From the IMG/VR virus record IMGVR_UViG_3300017598_001288, positions 1 to 23,102 of that record: a stretch of 23,102 nucleotides of DNA, one strand, 5' to 3'. This document shows positions 1 through 6,922 of this stretch, one piece after another. Every line of letters starts with the position of its first letter. Within the stretch, counting starts at the first letter, position 1. Source of the stretch: a virus. The position numbers were made by a program, and so were the translations under genes. Under the pieces are notes generated by a model. It saw nothing but the letters and a program-made list of their open reading frames with translations, did no database searches and was not told where the DNA came from.

Positions 1-212
1 CTTTTATACAAAAAAATAAAAAAATAAATTTATATAAAAGAAGCAAAATAATTGTAGAAGTAAAGCTGTAACATATTGAAATAACTATAAATAATACTAA
101 TAGACAAAAAACAGTAGTAAGCATATATACTATTAGAAAGTTTTTTAAAGATCTAATTGATTTGATTTTTATAATTGTACCTTATTATATAGAGAATTTG
201 AGGAGTTATAAA

Positions 213-231
213 AATCAAATCATATTTGATT
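213..231. repeat. Inverted repeat, possible operator
   Basis: AATCAAAT (213-220) and ATTTGATT (224-231) form a perfect 8-bp inverted repeat around the spacer CAT. A further copy of ATTTGATT stands alone at 160-167. The repeat lies about 40 bases upstream of the primase-helicase start, as expected for an operator or leader hairpin. AT-rich sequence makes short palindromes common, so the function is only suggested. Confidence 0.35.
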
Positions 232-254
232 CTAAGTTATTGTCAATTTTAAAA

Positions 255-269
255 TGATTTGGGGAATCA
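255..269 (+). promoter_or_regulatory. Ribosome binding site inside a small hairpin loop
   Basis: TGATT (255-259) can pair with AATCA (265-269), and the loop TGGGG holds most of the ribosome binding site of the gene whose ATG is at 270-272. The stem is only 5 bp and A/T-rich, so it would be weak. It may simply be chance. Confidence 0.25.
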
Positions 270-2963
270 ATGATAACCAAAAGTAAAGCTATTAAATCTT
301 TTCTTCAAGCGAAAACCCGCAAGGATTTGGCAAATCTTTATTCTTTAAAAATGGAGTGCCAAGTTAATGTTGCTCAAGATGGTGGTGATCGTATTGAAGG
401 AGAATATAAAGGAAGAAAATGGCATGGTTGGACTGATAGTCTAACAACTTGGAAATCTTTTAGAATACCATTTAAAGCTAATACTGATCCTTATTACCAA
501 GATTCCAAAATGTCTTTTGATTTAGAGTCTCATGTTGAAGGAATTGGAATGACAGGTTGGGATTGGGATAATCAAGTTAGTAAGTGGGTTGCTTTTGACT
601 TTGATGCTTTGATTGGGCATTCTGATAAACATTCTAAAAAATTAACAGATAAAGAATTAACAGAAGTCAAAGAAGCAGCCTTAAAAATTCCCTGGGTAAC
701 TGTTCGCCGTTCAACAAGTGGAAAAGGTCTTCACCTATATGTTTTTTTAGATTCTATTCCTACCAGTAATCATAATGAACATGCAGCTCTCGGTAGAGCG
801 ATATTAGGAATTATGGCAGCCATTACAGGTTTTGATTTCACAAATCGTGTAGATATTTGTGGTGGCAATATGTGGATCTGGCATCGTAAAATGGAAGGAA
901 CTAATGGATTAGAGTTACTTCAACAAGGAACAATTTTTAAAGATATTCCAAAACATTGGAAAGATCATATTAAAGTTATTACAGGTCGAAGAAGAAAAAA
1001 TCTTCCACAAGACATCGAACAAAGTGGAACTGTTGATATATTTGAAGAACTTTCAGGACAATATCCTAAAATTAAACTTGATGAAGAACATAAAAGACTT
1101 ATTAATTTTTTAAGAGAAAGTAATGCCATTTGGTGGTGGGACCAAGATCACTATGCACTAATCACACATACCTATAATTTAAAACAAGCTTTTATAGAAT
1201 TAAATTTAAGAGGGTATTTTGAAACTTCTTCGCAAGGATTAAATTTAAATGAGCAAAACTGTTTTATGTATCCTCTCCAACAAGGTGCCTGGGCTGTTAG
1301 AAGATTTACAACAGGCGTTCAGGAACATGATTCTTGGGATCAAGATGGAGCAGGATGGACAAGGTGTTATTTTAATCGTATCCCAACACTGGAAACTGCT
1401 TGCCGGGCTTTTGGAGGACTTGAAAATACTAAAGGGGGATTTGTTTTTAGAGATGCAGAGTCAGCTGTTAATGCAGCAGCTTTACTTGGTGTCCATTTAA
1501 AAATTGGATTACCTCAACGAGGACGTCAAACTATTCTTAAACAACATAAAGATGGTCGATTGATTTCTGAAATCAGTCATGATGTTAATGATCGATCAGA
1601 AGAAATGGGAGGCTGGCTTCCTGATGTTAAAAAGAAAATTTGGACAAAAATTCATAATGTAAGAACCTCACTTCCTACAGAAACTGAACATTCAACTTTT
1701 GATGATACTGTTAGACATTTAGTTACAACAAATAGTGAAGATTATGGTTGGATGATTCGAAGTGATAATTTATGGAGAACGGAACCTTTAACACATATAA
1801 AAGTTGCTTTAGCTGCATTAGGATTAAGTACCAAAGATATAACTAATACCTTAGGTTCTTCAATTTTTAAATGTTGGACATTAGTTAATAAACCTTTCCA
1901 ACCCGAGTACCCAGGAAATCGTCAATGGAATCGAAATGCAGCTCAATTAAGATTTACACCATCTATTAAAGAAAATCTTAATTATCCTCACTGGTTGAGT
2001 ATATTAAATCATTGTGGTGAAGGTCTTAACCAAGCTGTTAAACAAAATAGCTGGTGTAAAGCTAATGGAATTTTAACTGGTGGTGATTATCTTAAATGTT
2101 GGATCTCTTCGATTTTTAAAGAACCAGATGAACCTCTACCATATCTTTTTCTCTATAGCCAACAACAGGGAACTGGTAAATCTATTTTTCATGAGGCATT
2201 AAGTTTACTTTTAACAAAGGGATATATTCGAGGTGATGCTGCTCTAATTAGTCAAGGTGGATTTAATGCCGAACTTGAAGGTGCTATTATCTGTGTTGTT
2301 GAAGAAACTGATCTTCGAAGAAATCATACAGCTTATAATAGAATAAAGGATTGGGTGACTGGTCGTGAGGTTCTTATACACGTTAAAGGGAAAACTCCTT
2401 ACCATATTAAAAATACAACTCATTGGATTCAGTGTTCTAATAATCACCAAGCTTGTCCTATTTTTTCTGGAGATACTCGAATAACAATGAGTTATGTTTC
2501 TCCTATTGATCCCTTAAATCTTATTCCTAAAAAGAATTTAATCCCTTTACTTGAGCAAGAAGCCCCTGATTTTTTAACAGCTGTTTTAAATCTTGAACTC
2601 CCACCATCTAATGACAGATTAAATATTCCTGTTTTAGAAACTGAAGATAAAAAGATTCTTCAACAGCTTAATGAATCTGATTTAGAGAGATTTATCCGAG
2701 AAAGTTGTGATTCAATTTTTGGCTCAGTAATTAAACAAAGTGAATTTTATGAACTTTTTATGGCTTGGATAGATCCTGAAGAAGCTTATAAATGGTCGAA
2801 AATTAGAGTTGGTAAAGAATTACCTGCACAATATCCTCGGGCAAGATTAAGAGGATCAGGTCAATTTTATATTGGAAATATCATGTGGAAAGAAGGAGAA
2901 AAACCTAAAAAACCACAAAAATATATTGTTGTTGATGGGTATCTGGAATATGAAAACGATTAA
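270..2963 (+). CDS. Primase-helicase (AEP primase plus SF3/D5-type helicase)
   Basis: This 897-aa protein probably primes and unwinds phage DNA at replication. The N-terminal part shows archaeo-eukaryotic primase signatures: DFD at residues 110-112 (metal-binding), SGKGLH at 150-155 and a third acidic position near D195 followed by WIWHRKM. The C-terminal part is a P-loop helicase: Walker A GTGKS at 634-638, a Walker B-like hydrophobic strand ending in EETD at about 672-681, and a sensor-like segment with SNN and a following Arg near TRITMS. Family knowledge says such fusions load and translocate as hexamers at phage or plasmid origins. The ATG at 270 follows GGGGAATCA. It is the first and largest gene of the rightward arm and overlaps the next gene by 14 bases. 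The domain calls are strong; the exact subfamily is not assigned. Confidence 0.9.
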   Translation: MITKSKAIKSFLQAKTRKDLANLYSLKMECQVNVAQDGGDRIEGEYKGRKWHGWTDSLTTWKSFRIPFKANTDPYYQDSKMSFDLESHVEGIGMTGWDWDNQVSKWVAFDFDALIGHSDKHSKKLTDKELTEVKEAALKIPWVTVRRSTSGKGLHLYVFLDSIPTSNHNEHAALGRAILGIMAAITGFDFTNRVDICGGNMWIWHRKMEGTNGLELLQQGTIFKDIPKHWKDHIKVITGRRRKNLPQDIEQSGTVDIFEELSGQYPKIKLDEEHKRLINFLRESNAIWWWDQDHYALITHTYNLKQAFIELNLRGYFETSSQGLNLNEQNCFMYPLQQGAWAVRRFTTGVQEHDSWDQDGAGWTRCYFNRIPTLETACRAFGGLENTKGGFVFRDAESAVNAAALLGVHLKIGLPQRGRQTILKQHKDGRLISEISHDVNDRSEEMGGWLPDVKKKIWTKIHNVRTSLPTETEHSTFDDTVRHLVTTNSEDYGWMIRSDNLWRTEPLTHIKVALAALGLSTKDITNTLGSSIFKCWTLVNKPFQPEYPGNRQWNRNAAQLRFTPSIKENLNYPHWLSILNHCGEGLNQAVKQNSWCKANGILTGGDYLKCWISSIFKEPDEPLPYLFLYSQQQGTGKSIFHEALSLLLTKGYIRGDAALISQGGFNAELEGAIICVVEETDLRRNHTAYNRIKDWVTGREVLIHVKGKTPYHIKNTTHWIQCSNNHQACPIFSGDTRITMSYVSPIDPLNLIPKKNLIPLLEQEAPDFLTAVLNLELPPSNDRLNIPVLETEDKKILQQLNESDLERFIRESCDSIFGSVIKQSEFYELFMAWIDPEEAYKWSKIRVGKELPAQYPRARLRGSGQFYIGNIMWKEGEKPKKPQKYIVVDGYLEYEND

Positions 2964-3153
2964 AGAAACATTAGACTCACTAAAAGAGCATGAAAAACAA
3001 CAGCTTATGTATGGTTTTGAGCATGAGTTTGCTCAATTTGTATGTTTAGAAAATCATAAGTTTATAGGAGTTAATGTCAAAAATATTAAACATCTTGAAA
3101 TTGAACAAGAAGCTGGTAATTGGGCAATGGGAATCATTAAAGGAAAGGAATAA
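2950..3153 (+). CDS. Hypothetical 67-aa protein
   Basis: A small soluble protein of unknown function, beginning MKTIKETLDSLKEHEK. The start at 2950 lies just inside the end of the primase-helicase gene (14-base overlap), which fits translational coupling; the longer reading frame back to 2872 would overlap far more without a better ribosome site. The predicted N-terminal helix is charged and amphipathic, and the rest could be a small alpha/beta domain. Its stop TAA shares a base with the ATG of the next gene (TAATG). It belongs to the early operon; I do not recognise the family. Confidence 0.65.
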   Translation: MKTIKETLDSLKEHEKQQLMYGFEHEFAQFVCLENHKFIGVNVKNIKHLEIEQEAGNWAMGIIKGKE

Positions 3154-3430
3154 TGCAATATGTTGAATATGAATGGGCTAAAAAAATAAAGTTGTAGGCT
3201 TAACAATCTATGAATGGATAAAATTAAGACCTAATCTTTCTTTAAAAACCAGAGGCCAAGTTATTAATGACTGGCGGCGAGGTACAGTATTGCTAAATAT
3301 AGGTGAAAAACCTTTAGTAACTTCAGCTAATCAAAAAAGTCAAGATACTTGGATTAAAAATCAAATTAATCCTGATTTTCATCAAAAACAATATTTACAA
3401 AAATATTTAGAAGGAGTATGGAAACTATGA
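3153..3430 (+). CDS. Frameshifted small early gene (needs -1 shift at A7)
   Basis: A ribosome binding site (AGGAAAGGAA) precedes ATG 3153, which overlaps the previous stop as TAATG. In that frame only 14 codons follow, starting MQYVEYEWAKK. At the A7 run 3180-3186 a -1 change joins this to a frame that is open for 81 more codons to TGA at 3428-3430, giving a 92-aa product. The downstream frame has no usable start near its beginning, is preceded by a stop, and its TGA overlaps the ATG of the next gene as ATGA, so both ends look genuine. It includes YEWIKLRPN and a VINDWRRG stretch, but I recognise no family. It is either recoded by slippage, as in the tail chaperone, or carries a real or assembly-made one-base change in the homopolymer. 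Confidence 0.65.
3180..3186 (+). other. A7 slippage site in small early gene
   Basis: Seven A residues read in the zero frame as GCT AAA AAA ATA. Slipping the second Lys codon back one base gives AAT AAA GTT and the long open frame. The phase (Lys-Lys codons followed by the seventh A) is the same as at the chaperone site at 20801-20807. Confidence 0.5.
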
Positions 3431-3531
3431 TTATTGTTTGGTGTTGTGTAGCTTTTGGAGTAGGTTATTTTACCCGTTGGGGTACCCAACGTTTTATTGA
3501 CTGGGTAGAAAGAGAGGTAATTGATGGCTGA
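3427..3531 (+). CDS. Small membrane peptide, 34 aa
   Basis: A short gene starting at ATG 3427, overlapping the previous stop as ATGA, with AGGAG at 3412-3416 upstream. An in-frame ATG at 3418 would add three residues but sits only one base from the Shine-Dalgarno. The N-terminal half (MIIVWCCVAFGVGYF) is a hydrophobic segment long enough for one short membrane helix; the C-terminal half is charged and amphipathic. The gene overlaps the start of the methyltransferase gene, whose ATG is at 3524. Function unknown; coupling to both neighbours supports that it is real. Confidence 0.55.
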   Translation: MIIVWCCVAFGVGYFTRWGTQRFIDWVEREVIDG

Positions 3532-4405
3532 TTTAACAAATCTATTTGATGAACTTGATAGACAAAGCTATGAAGAAGAAGATGAAAAAAGTCATGAAGT
3601 TACTATTCGTGCTCCTTTTGGTTATCCAGGTGGTAAATCAAAGATAGCAGCAATGATCATTAACCGTCTTCCTTATAGGAATAAATATATTGAACCTTTT
3701 GGAGGATCAGGAGCTATTTTATTAGCTCGAAAACCCAGTTGCTTGGAAGTATTAAATGATCGCTATGCTGGAATTGTTGCTTTTTATCGTTGTTTAAGAT
3801 ATCCAGAAAAATATAAAGCTTTAATTGATTATCTTGAGTTAACGGTCCATAGCCGAGAAGATTTTGTTGATGCAAAACAATCGTGGTGTGAAGAAAAAGA
3901 TGATGTTGTCAGAGCAGCCAAATGGTATTATATGATTAATTATAGTTTTGGTTCTCTTGGCAGAAACTTTGGAAGATCAACTAATGCTCGTGGATTAATG
4001 TCAGGAAAAATTAGAAATAAACTTAAACTTTTTCCATATATTCATGAAAGACTCAAAAAAGTTCAAATTGAAAATCAAGATTGGGCTACTTGTATAAAAG
4101 ATTATGATTCAAGAGATACTGTTTTTTATCTTGATCCCCCTTATGTTGATGTTTACCAAGGGACTTTTGTCCATGAAATTAATAAAGATCAACATTATAA
4201 AATGTTAGATATAATTTTCCAATTAAAAGGATTCGTTGCTTTATCAGGTTACTCAAATCCTTTATATGAAGATCAACCTTGGGATAATAGATTTGAATTT
4301 CCAAGTTTTGTTTCTATCAATAGTTGTACAGCAGTTAAAAATAATTACAGGAAATGCTTAACTAAACGTGAACCTGTTCAGGAGGTTTTATGGATCAAAG
4401 AGTAA
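3524..4405 (+). CDS. DNA N6-adenine methyltransferase, D12 class (Dam-like)
   Basis: This 293-aa enzyme should transfer a methyl group from S-adenosylmethionine to adenine N6 in phage DNA. The D12-class order of motifs is visible: FGYPGGKSK at 32-40 (motif X), EPFGGSG at 57-63 (motif I, cofactor loop) and DPPY at 204-207 (motif IV, catalysis). The length is normal for the family. The start at 3524 has AGAGAGG six bases upstream; the TTG three bases earlier is a less likely start. No cognate restriction endonuclease is seen next to it, so a solitary role is likely: evading host restriction, or marking DNA for replication or packaging. Which sequence it methylates cannot be read from the protein. 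The next small gene starts inside its 3' end. Confidence 0.92.
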   Translation: MADLTNLFDELDRQSYEEEDEKSHEVTIRAPFGYPGGKSKIAAMIINRLPYRNKYIEPFGGSGAILLARKPSCLEVLNDRYAGIVAFYRCLRYPEKYKALIDYLELTVHSREDFVDAKQSWCEEKDDVVRAAKWYYMINYSFGSLGRNFGRSTNARGLMSGKIRNKLKLFPYIHERLKKVQIENQDWATCIKDYDSRDTVFYLDPPYVDVYQGTFVHEINKDQHYKMLDIIFQLKGFVALSGYSNPLYEDQPWDNRFEFPSFVSINSCTAVKNNYRKCLTKREPVQEVLWIKE

Positions 4406-4518
4406 TAAAAATTACAGATTACCTCAAAGAAAAAAATAAAAAGACTAAGGAAAAAGTTAAAAAGAAGCTTCAACGAGCTATTCGTAAAAATGAACTATGG
4501 AAAAGAAAGGAGGAATAA
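4390..4518 (+). CDS. Small highly basic protein, 42 aa
   Basis: A short gene beginning MDQRVIKITDYLKEKNK, with ATG 4390 four bases after GGAGG and overlapping the end of the methyltransferase gene by 16 bases. Lys and Arg make up nearly half of the protein, which looks helical and could bind DNA or RNA. Its stop TAA shares a base with the ATG of the exonuclease gene (TAATG), and its 3' end holds that gene's ribosome site. Function unknown; the tight fit between two real genes is the main evidence for it. Confidence 0.6.
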   Translation: MDQRVIKITDYLKEKNKKTKEKVKKKLQRAIRKNELWKRKEE

Positions 4519-5147
4519 TGGCTAAAAGTATGCAGCATTGGAATAATAATCAATTATGTGTGATTGATACAGAAACAACTGGAGTCGATTATTTTTGGCA
4601 TGAAATAATTCAAATATGTATTCTTCCACTTAACTCAAATATTGAAGTCAGAAAAGATGTTTTACCTTTTTATATTTTTTTACAACCTGATTATCCTGAG
4701 AGGATAGATCCTGAAGCAATGAAAAAGAATAAAATTAAATTATCTGATTTAAGAGATCAAGGATTTGATAGATTAAAAGCTGTTGATATGCTTGAAGATT
4801 GGGTTAAAACATTAGGAATAGGTTTTAATAAATATGGTTATCCTGCTAAAATAACTCCCTTAGGCCATAATTATTCTTTTGATATGGGATTTCTTAATAG
4901 GTGGTTAGGTAAGAGTTTATATGATGAAATTTTTCACTATCACCATAAAGATACAATGATAGCTGCTAATTGGCTTAATGATGCTGCTGCTTTTAAAGGA
5001 GAAAAAGTTCCTTTTCCTAAAGTTAATCTCCAGTATCTATGCAATATACTCAATGTACAATCAGAAAGAGCACATGATGCTCTCTCTGATTGTGTAAGTA
5101 CTGCTGGAGTTTATAAGAAAATGTTAAATATGGGACTTTTCTTTTAA
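4518..5147 (+). CDS. DnaQ-like 3'-5' exonuclease (DEDDh)
   Basis: This 209-aa protein has the three exonuclease motifs of the DnaQ/DEDDh superfamily: DTET with D17 and E19, a second motif NYSFD with D122, and H186 with D191 in HDALSD. These residues bind two metal ions that cut nucleotides from DNA 3' ends. The start at 4518 is preceded by AAAGGAGGAATA, an excellent ribosome site; the in-frame ATG at 4497 lacks this. No DNA polymerase gene is visible, so the exonuclease could proofread for a host or phage polymerase, or trim DNA in recombination. It is the last rightward gene, and its last 24 bases overlap the end of the first leftward-strand gene. Confidence 0.9.
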   Translation: MAKSMQHWNNNQLCVIDTETTGVDYFWHEIIQICILPLNSNIEVRKDVLPFYIFLQPDYPERIDPEAMKKNKIKLSDLRDQGFDRLKAVDMLEDWVKTLGIGFNKYGYPAKITPLGHNYSFDMGFLNRWLGKSLYDEIFHYHHKDTMIAANWLNDAAAFKGEKVPFPKVNLQYLCNILNVQSERAHDALSDCVSTAGVYKKMLNMGLFF

Positions 5148-5414
5148 CTTTTTCTTTGGTTTTATTTTAGGTTTACCACCACATTCATGACATTTGACAA
5201 TACTAACTTCTTTATCATAGTAACCACATTCAATAATTCTTTCAGTAGCTCCACAAGGCAAAGTTTCTGATTTATCAAATCTATGTTCACAATCTTTTAA
5301 AATAGGATGATAGACTAAAGGATTCTTATCATCTTGACAATAGCCTTTTGGAGCTGGCGGATAGGGCTTTTTATTTGGAATTATTAATCTACCATCAGGG
5401 AGTTTTCGAAACAT
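5124..5414 (-). CDS. Cys-rich zinc-ribbon-like protein, 96 aa
   Basis: A small protein beginning MFRKLPDGRLIIPNK. AAAGGAAAATCAG precedes ATG at 5414; an upstream in-frame start at 5468 would overlap the preceding gene heavily and is disfavoured. Cysteines at about 42, 54, 63, 75 and 78 with the knuckle CHECGG suggest zinc binding. The C-terminus is a run of Lys residues. It is the last gene of the leftward operon and converges with the exonuclease gene. Function unknown; regulatory or structural roles are both possible. Confidence 0.6.
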   Translation of the reverse strand: MFRKLPDGRLIIPNKKPYPPAPKGYCQDDKNPLVYHPILKDCEHRFDKSETLPCGATERIIECGYYDKEVSIVKCHECGGKPKIKPKKKLKEKSHI

Positions 5415-5616
5415 CTGATTTTCCTTTCTGAATTGCCTGTTTAATTTTATTGACAACTGAGTCAGCATCAGTTATTAATCCACCAATGGTACCAGTTGCA
5501 GTTCCAATAATTATGCCAACATCTGAAAAAGTTGCTTTACCAAGAGCAACAACAGTTAAACAAGCAATATTAATAAATGTAAGACTTATTACTGCTAATG
5601 ATTTTGGATTCATCAT
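5395..5616 (-). CDS. Two-helix small membrane protein, holin candidate
   Basis: This 73-aa protein has two hydrophobic segments: about residues 6-26 (LAVISLTFINIACLTVVAL) and 31-47 (SDVGIIIGTATGTIGGLI), then a short charged tail. Small size, two membrane spans and a position at the end of the late operon fit a class II holin, which forms lesions in the inner membrane at lysis; no family match can be confirmed. ATG 5616 overlaps the preceding stop as ATGA, with GAGG upstream. Its 3' end overlaps the next gene by 20 bases. Confidence 0.6.
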   Translation of the reverse strand: MMNPKSLAVISLTFINIACLTVVALGKATFSDVGIIIGTATGTIGGLITDADSVVNKIKQAIQKGKSDVSKTP

Positions 5617-6089
5617 TCTACCTCAACAAGTCGAATTAATGCGTCTTGTTTATCCAGATGCAAGTTAATTCGGTATCGTGTACAATCATCAATTGGTTCC
5701 GTATTATCTTGATACTCTGTGATACCTTCCAATACAATGAACATATCAGCTGCTCCAACTTTTGTTGCCCGAGTTGCCTCTGATAAAATAGCAGCAACTA
5801 AACTTCCAACAGTAGCTGTTGGCATATTATTAGCAAATCGGATATTATCAACACCTTCATGGCCCTGTGTTTTTGTATATAGTCCCTGGGAAATAGCCAC
5901 TCTATTGGCAACAAACAAGCCCAACCTGTAACCGGTTGTATTTCCAAGTAACCGATAAATAACACAATCCTCTGTTGGATTTTGTGTAATATGTTTGACT
6001 CCATTACTATCATAATAGATAACTGCACCAACCATTGGACAAGCTAATACAAAAAAACTTACAATTAACATGATAATTAATTTTTTCAT
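5613..6089 (-). CDS. Exported protein of unknown function, 158 aa
   Basis: The N-terminus MKKLIIMLIVSFFVLAC is a clear Sec signal peptide; cleavage could fall after VGA near residue 22, or the VLAC could act as a lipobox, though it is a poor match. The mature part is about 135 residues of mixed alpha/beta, with a central helical stretch rich in Ala and Gly (VGSLVAAILSEATRATKVGA). I do not recognise the domain. The gene lies in the small-gene cluster after the tail hub, so an envelope role at lysis or superinfection control is possible but unproven. No peptidoglycan hydrolase motif was seen. Confidence 0.6.
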   Translation of the reverse strand: MKKLIIMLIVSFFVLACPMVGAVIYYDSNGVKHITQNPTEDCVIYRLLGNTTGYRLGLFVANRVAISQGLYTKTQGHEGVDNIRFANNMPTATVGSLVAAILSEATRATKVGAADMFIVLEGITEYQDNTEPIDDCTRYRINLHLDKQDALIRLVEVE

Positions 6090-6349
6090 TTTCGTCTCCT
6101 TAAATTAGGGGATTGAGGTCCAATAGGGACCTGTAAGCTAAAATCTTTAGGGACTTCAGCACTTACATAAATAACAACGCATTGAAAACAAATAACAGGA
6201 ACTTTTTCACCATTTTCTAAATTTATATTTGAAGCTTCCATCACTATTGGAACATTATATTTTCTTAAAATAGTTTCTGTTCCAGGTTCTGAAAAAATAG
6301 AAGTAGCACACCCAGTTAATAGTAAATATAAAATAATTATTCTAACCAT
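6086..6349 (-). CDS. Small lipoprotein, 87 aa (outer-spanin-like position)
   Basis: The gene begins MVRIIILYLLLTGCAT, a short lipoprotein signal with lipobox LLTGC, so the Cys near residue 14 is the likely lipidation site. The start at 6349 has AGGAGG five bases upstream; longer in-frame starts are not supported. The mature part is short and ends in RRRK. In Gram-negative phages small lipoproteins of this kind in the lysis region can be o-spanins, which help disrupt the outer membrane. The partner (an i-spanin) is not clear here. The gene overlaps the preceding stop by a few bases and the next gene by four. Confidence 0.6.
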   Translation of the reverse strand: MVRIIILYLLLTGCATSIFSEPGTETILRKYNVPIVMEASNINLENGEKVPVICFQCVVIYVSAEVPKDFSLQVPIGPQSPNLRRRK

Positions 6350-6524
6350 AACGGCCTCCTGAATCTTTCCAATCTTTTTTATTATGTTCTCTATTCTCCC
6401 AATCATTTAAATCTTTTACATTATCTTGACCTGAAGAACATTTATACAATATTATACACATATTGCATACTTTAGCTTGTAACTTTATATCATCAATTTG
6501 AGGACATCCCTCTGCAATAGCCAT
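6342..6524 (-). CDS. Cys-rich mini-protein, 60 aa
   Basis: Starting MAIAEGCPQIDDIK, this small gene shares the junction with the preceding gene, whose stop overlaps its ATG at 6524. Cysteines at 7, 20, 23 and 29 include a CNMC knuckle and could bind zinc. The C-terminal half is very polar (DWENREHNKKDWKD). An AAAGG-type ribosome site lies upstream. I recognise no family; the compact spacing within the operon supports it being real. Confidence 0.5.
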   Translation of the reverse strand: MAIAEGCPQIDDIKLQAKVCNMCIILYKCSSGQDNVKDLNDWENREHNKKDWKDSGGRYG

Positions 6525-6922
6525 TATGGACCTTTTGGCCTTCCATAATATTCAGGGTGACGGCCACTTTCCTTTAATTCCATTAATCGAAGTCTTATTT
6601 TATGATCTTGAACATCTTCCTCAATTGCAATTATTTTTTCAGCCATTCCTTTTGTATAAGCTTTAATATCTCCTTGTTGAGCAACAATAGCCCATTGAGC
6701 ACCACCAATAATTATAACAGTAAAAAAAGCCAATCCACTCATGAGCCAAACAAAGGTTTTCTGATCAACTTTTTTATCAAGACATTGTTTTATTGCTGCA
6801 AGTTTTAATTCTATTTTTTCTGTAAGTTTATCCATAGCCTCAGCTACTGGTTTACAGAGAGTTGTACAGGTCATTTGCCAATTTTCTCGTCTTTCTGGTT
6901 GTCTAACAATATGCTCAGTCAT
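6524..6922 (-). CDS. Coiled-coil protein with one membrane helix (XhlA-like arrangement)
   Basis: This 132-aa protein has an N-terminal helical region (residues about 15-60), a single strong hydrophobic segment TFVWLMSGLAFFTVIIIGG at about 60-80, and a C-terminal heptad-like helix (AEKIIAIEEDVQDHKIRL). ATG 6922 follows AAGGAGG; TTG and GTG in the same frame just upstream are less likely starts. It overlaps the tail-hub stop. Single-helix coiled-coil proteins at this place are often called hemolysin XhlA-like or holin accessory proteins in phages, but that is analogy. It probably acts at the inner membrane in lysis. Confidence 0.6.
   Translation of the reverse strand: MTEHIVRQPERRENWQMTCTTLCKPVAEAMDKLTEKIELKLAAIKQCLDKKVDQKTFVWLMSGLAFFTVIIIGGAQWAIVAQQGDIKAYTKGMAEKIIAIEEDVQDHKIRLRLMELKESGRHPEYYGRPKGP

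Larger units (their letters stand above)
1..269. promoter_or_regulatory. AT-rich leader upstream of the replication operon
   Basis: This stretch holds no convincing gene on either strand. It is nearly all A/T, with two A7 runs close to the left end. It must carry the promoter for the rightward early genes if that promoter lies in the window. A TATAAT-like hexamer is seen at 170-175, but no good -35 box lies 16-18 bases upstream, and in DNA this AT-rich such matches are expected by chance. The octamer ATTTGATT occurs at 160-167 and again in an inverted pair at 213-231, which could be a repressor or activator site. The regulatory role is inferred from position. Confidence 0.35.

Noticed and set aside
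1249-2450. Open frames inside the primase-helicase gene
   Set aside because: They lie wholly inside a gene with clear catalytic motifs and have no independent support.
3524-4405. Restriction-modification system
   Set aside because: The methyltransferase is clear, but neither neighbour looks like a restriction endonuclease, so it is called solitary.
5450-5931. + strand open frames opposite the membrane and exported genes
   Set aside because: They mirror leftward genes with signal peptide or membrane features and have no ribosome site or operon context.
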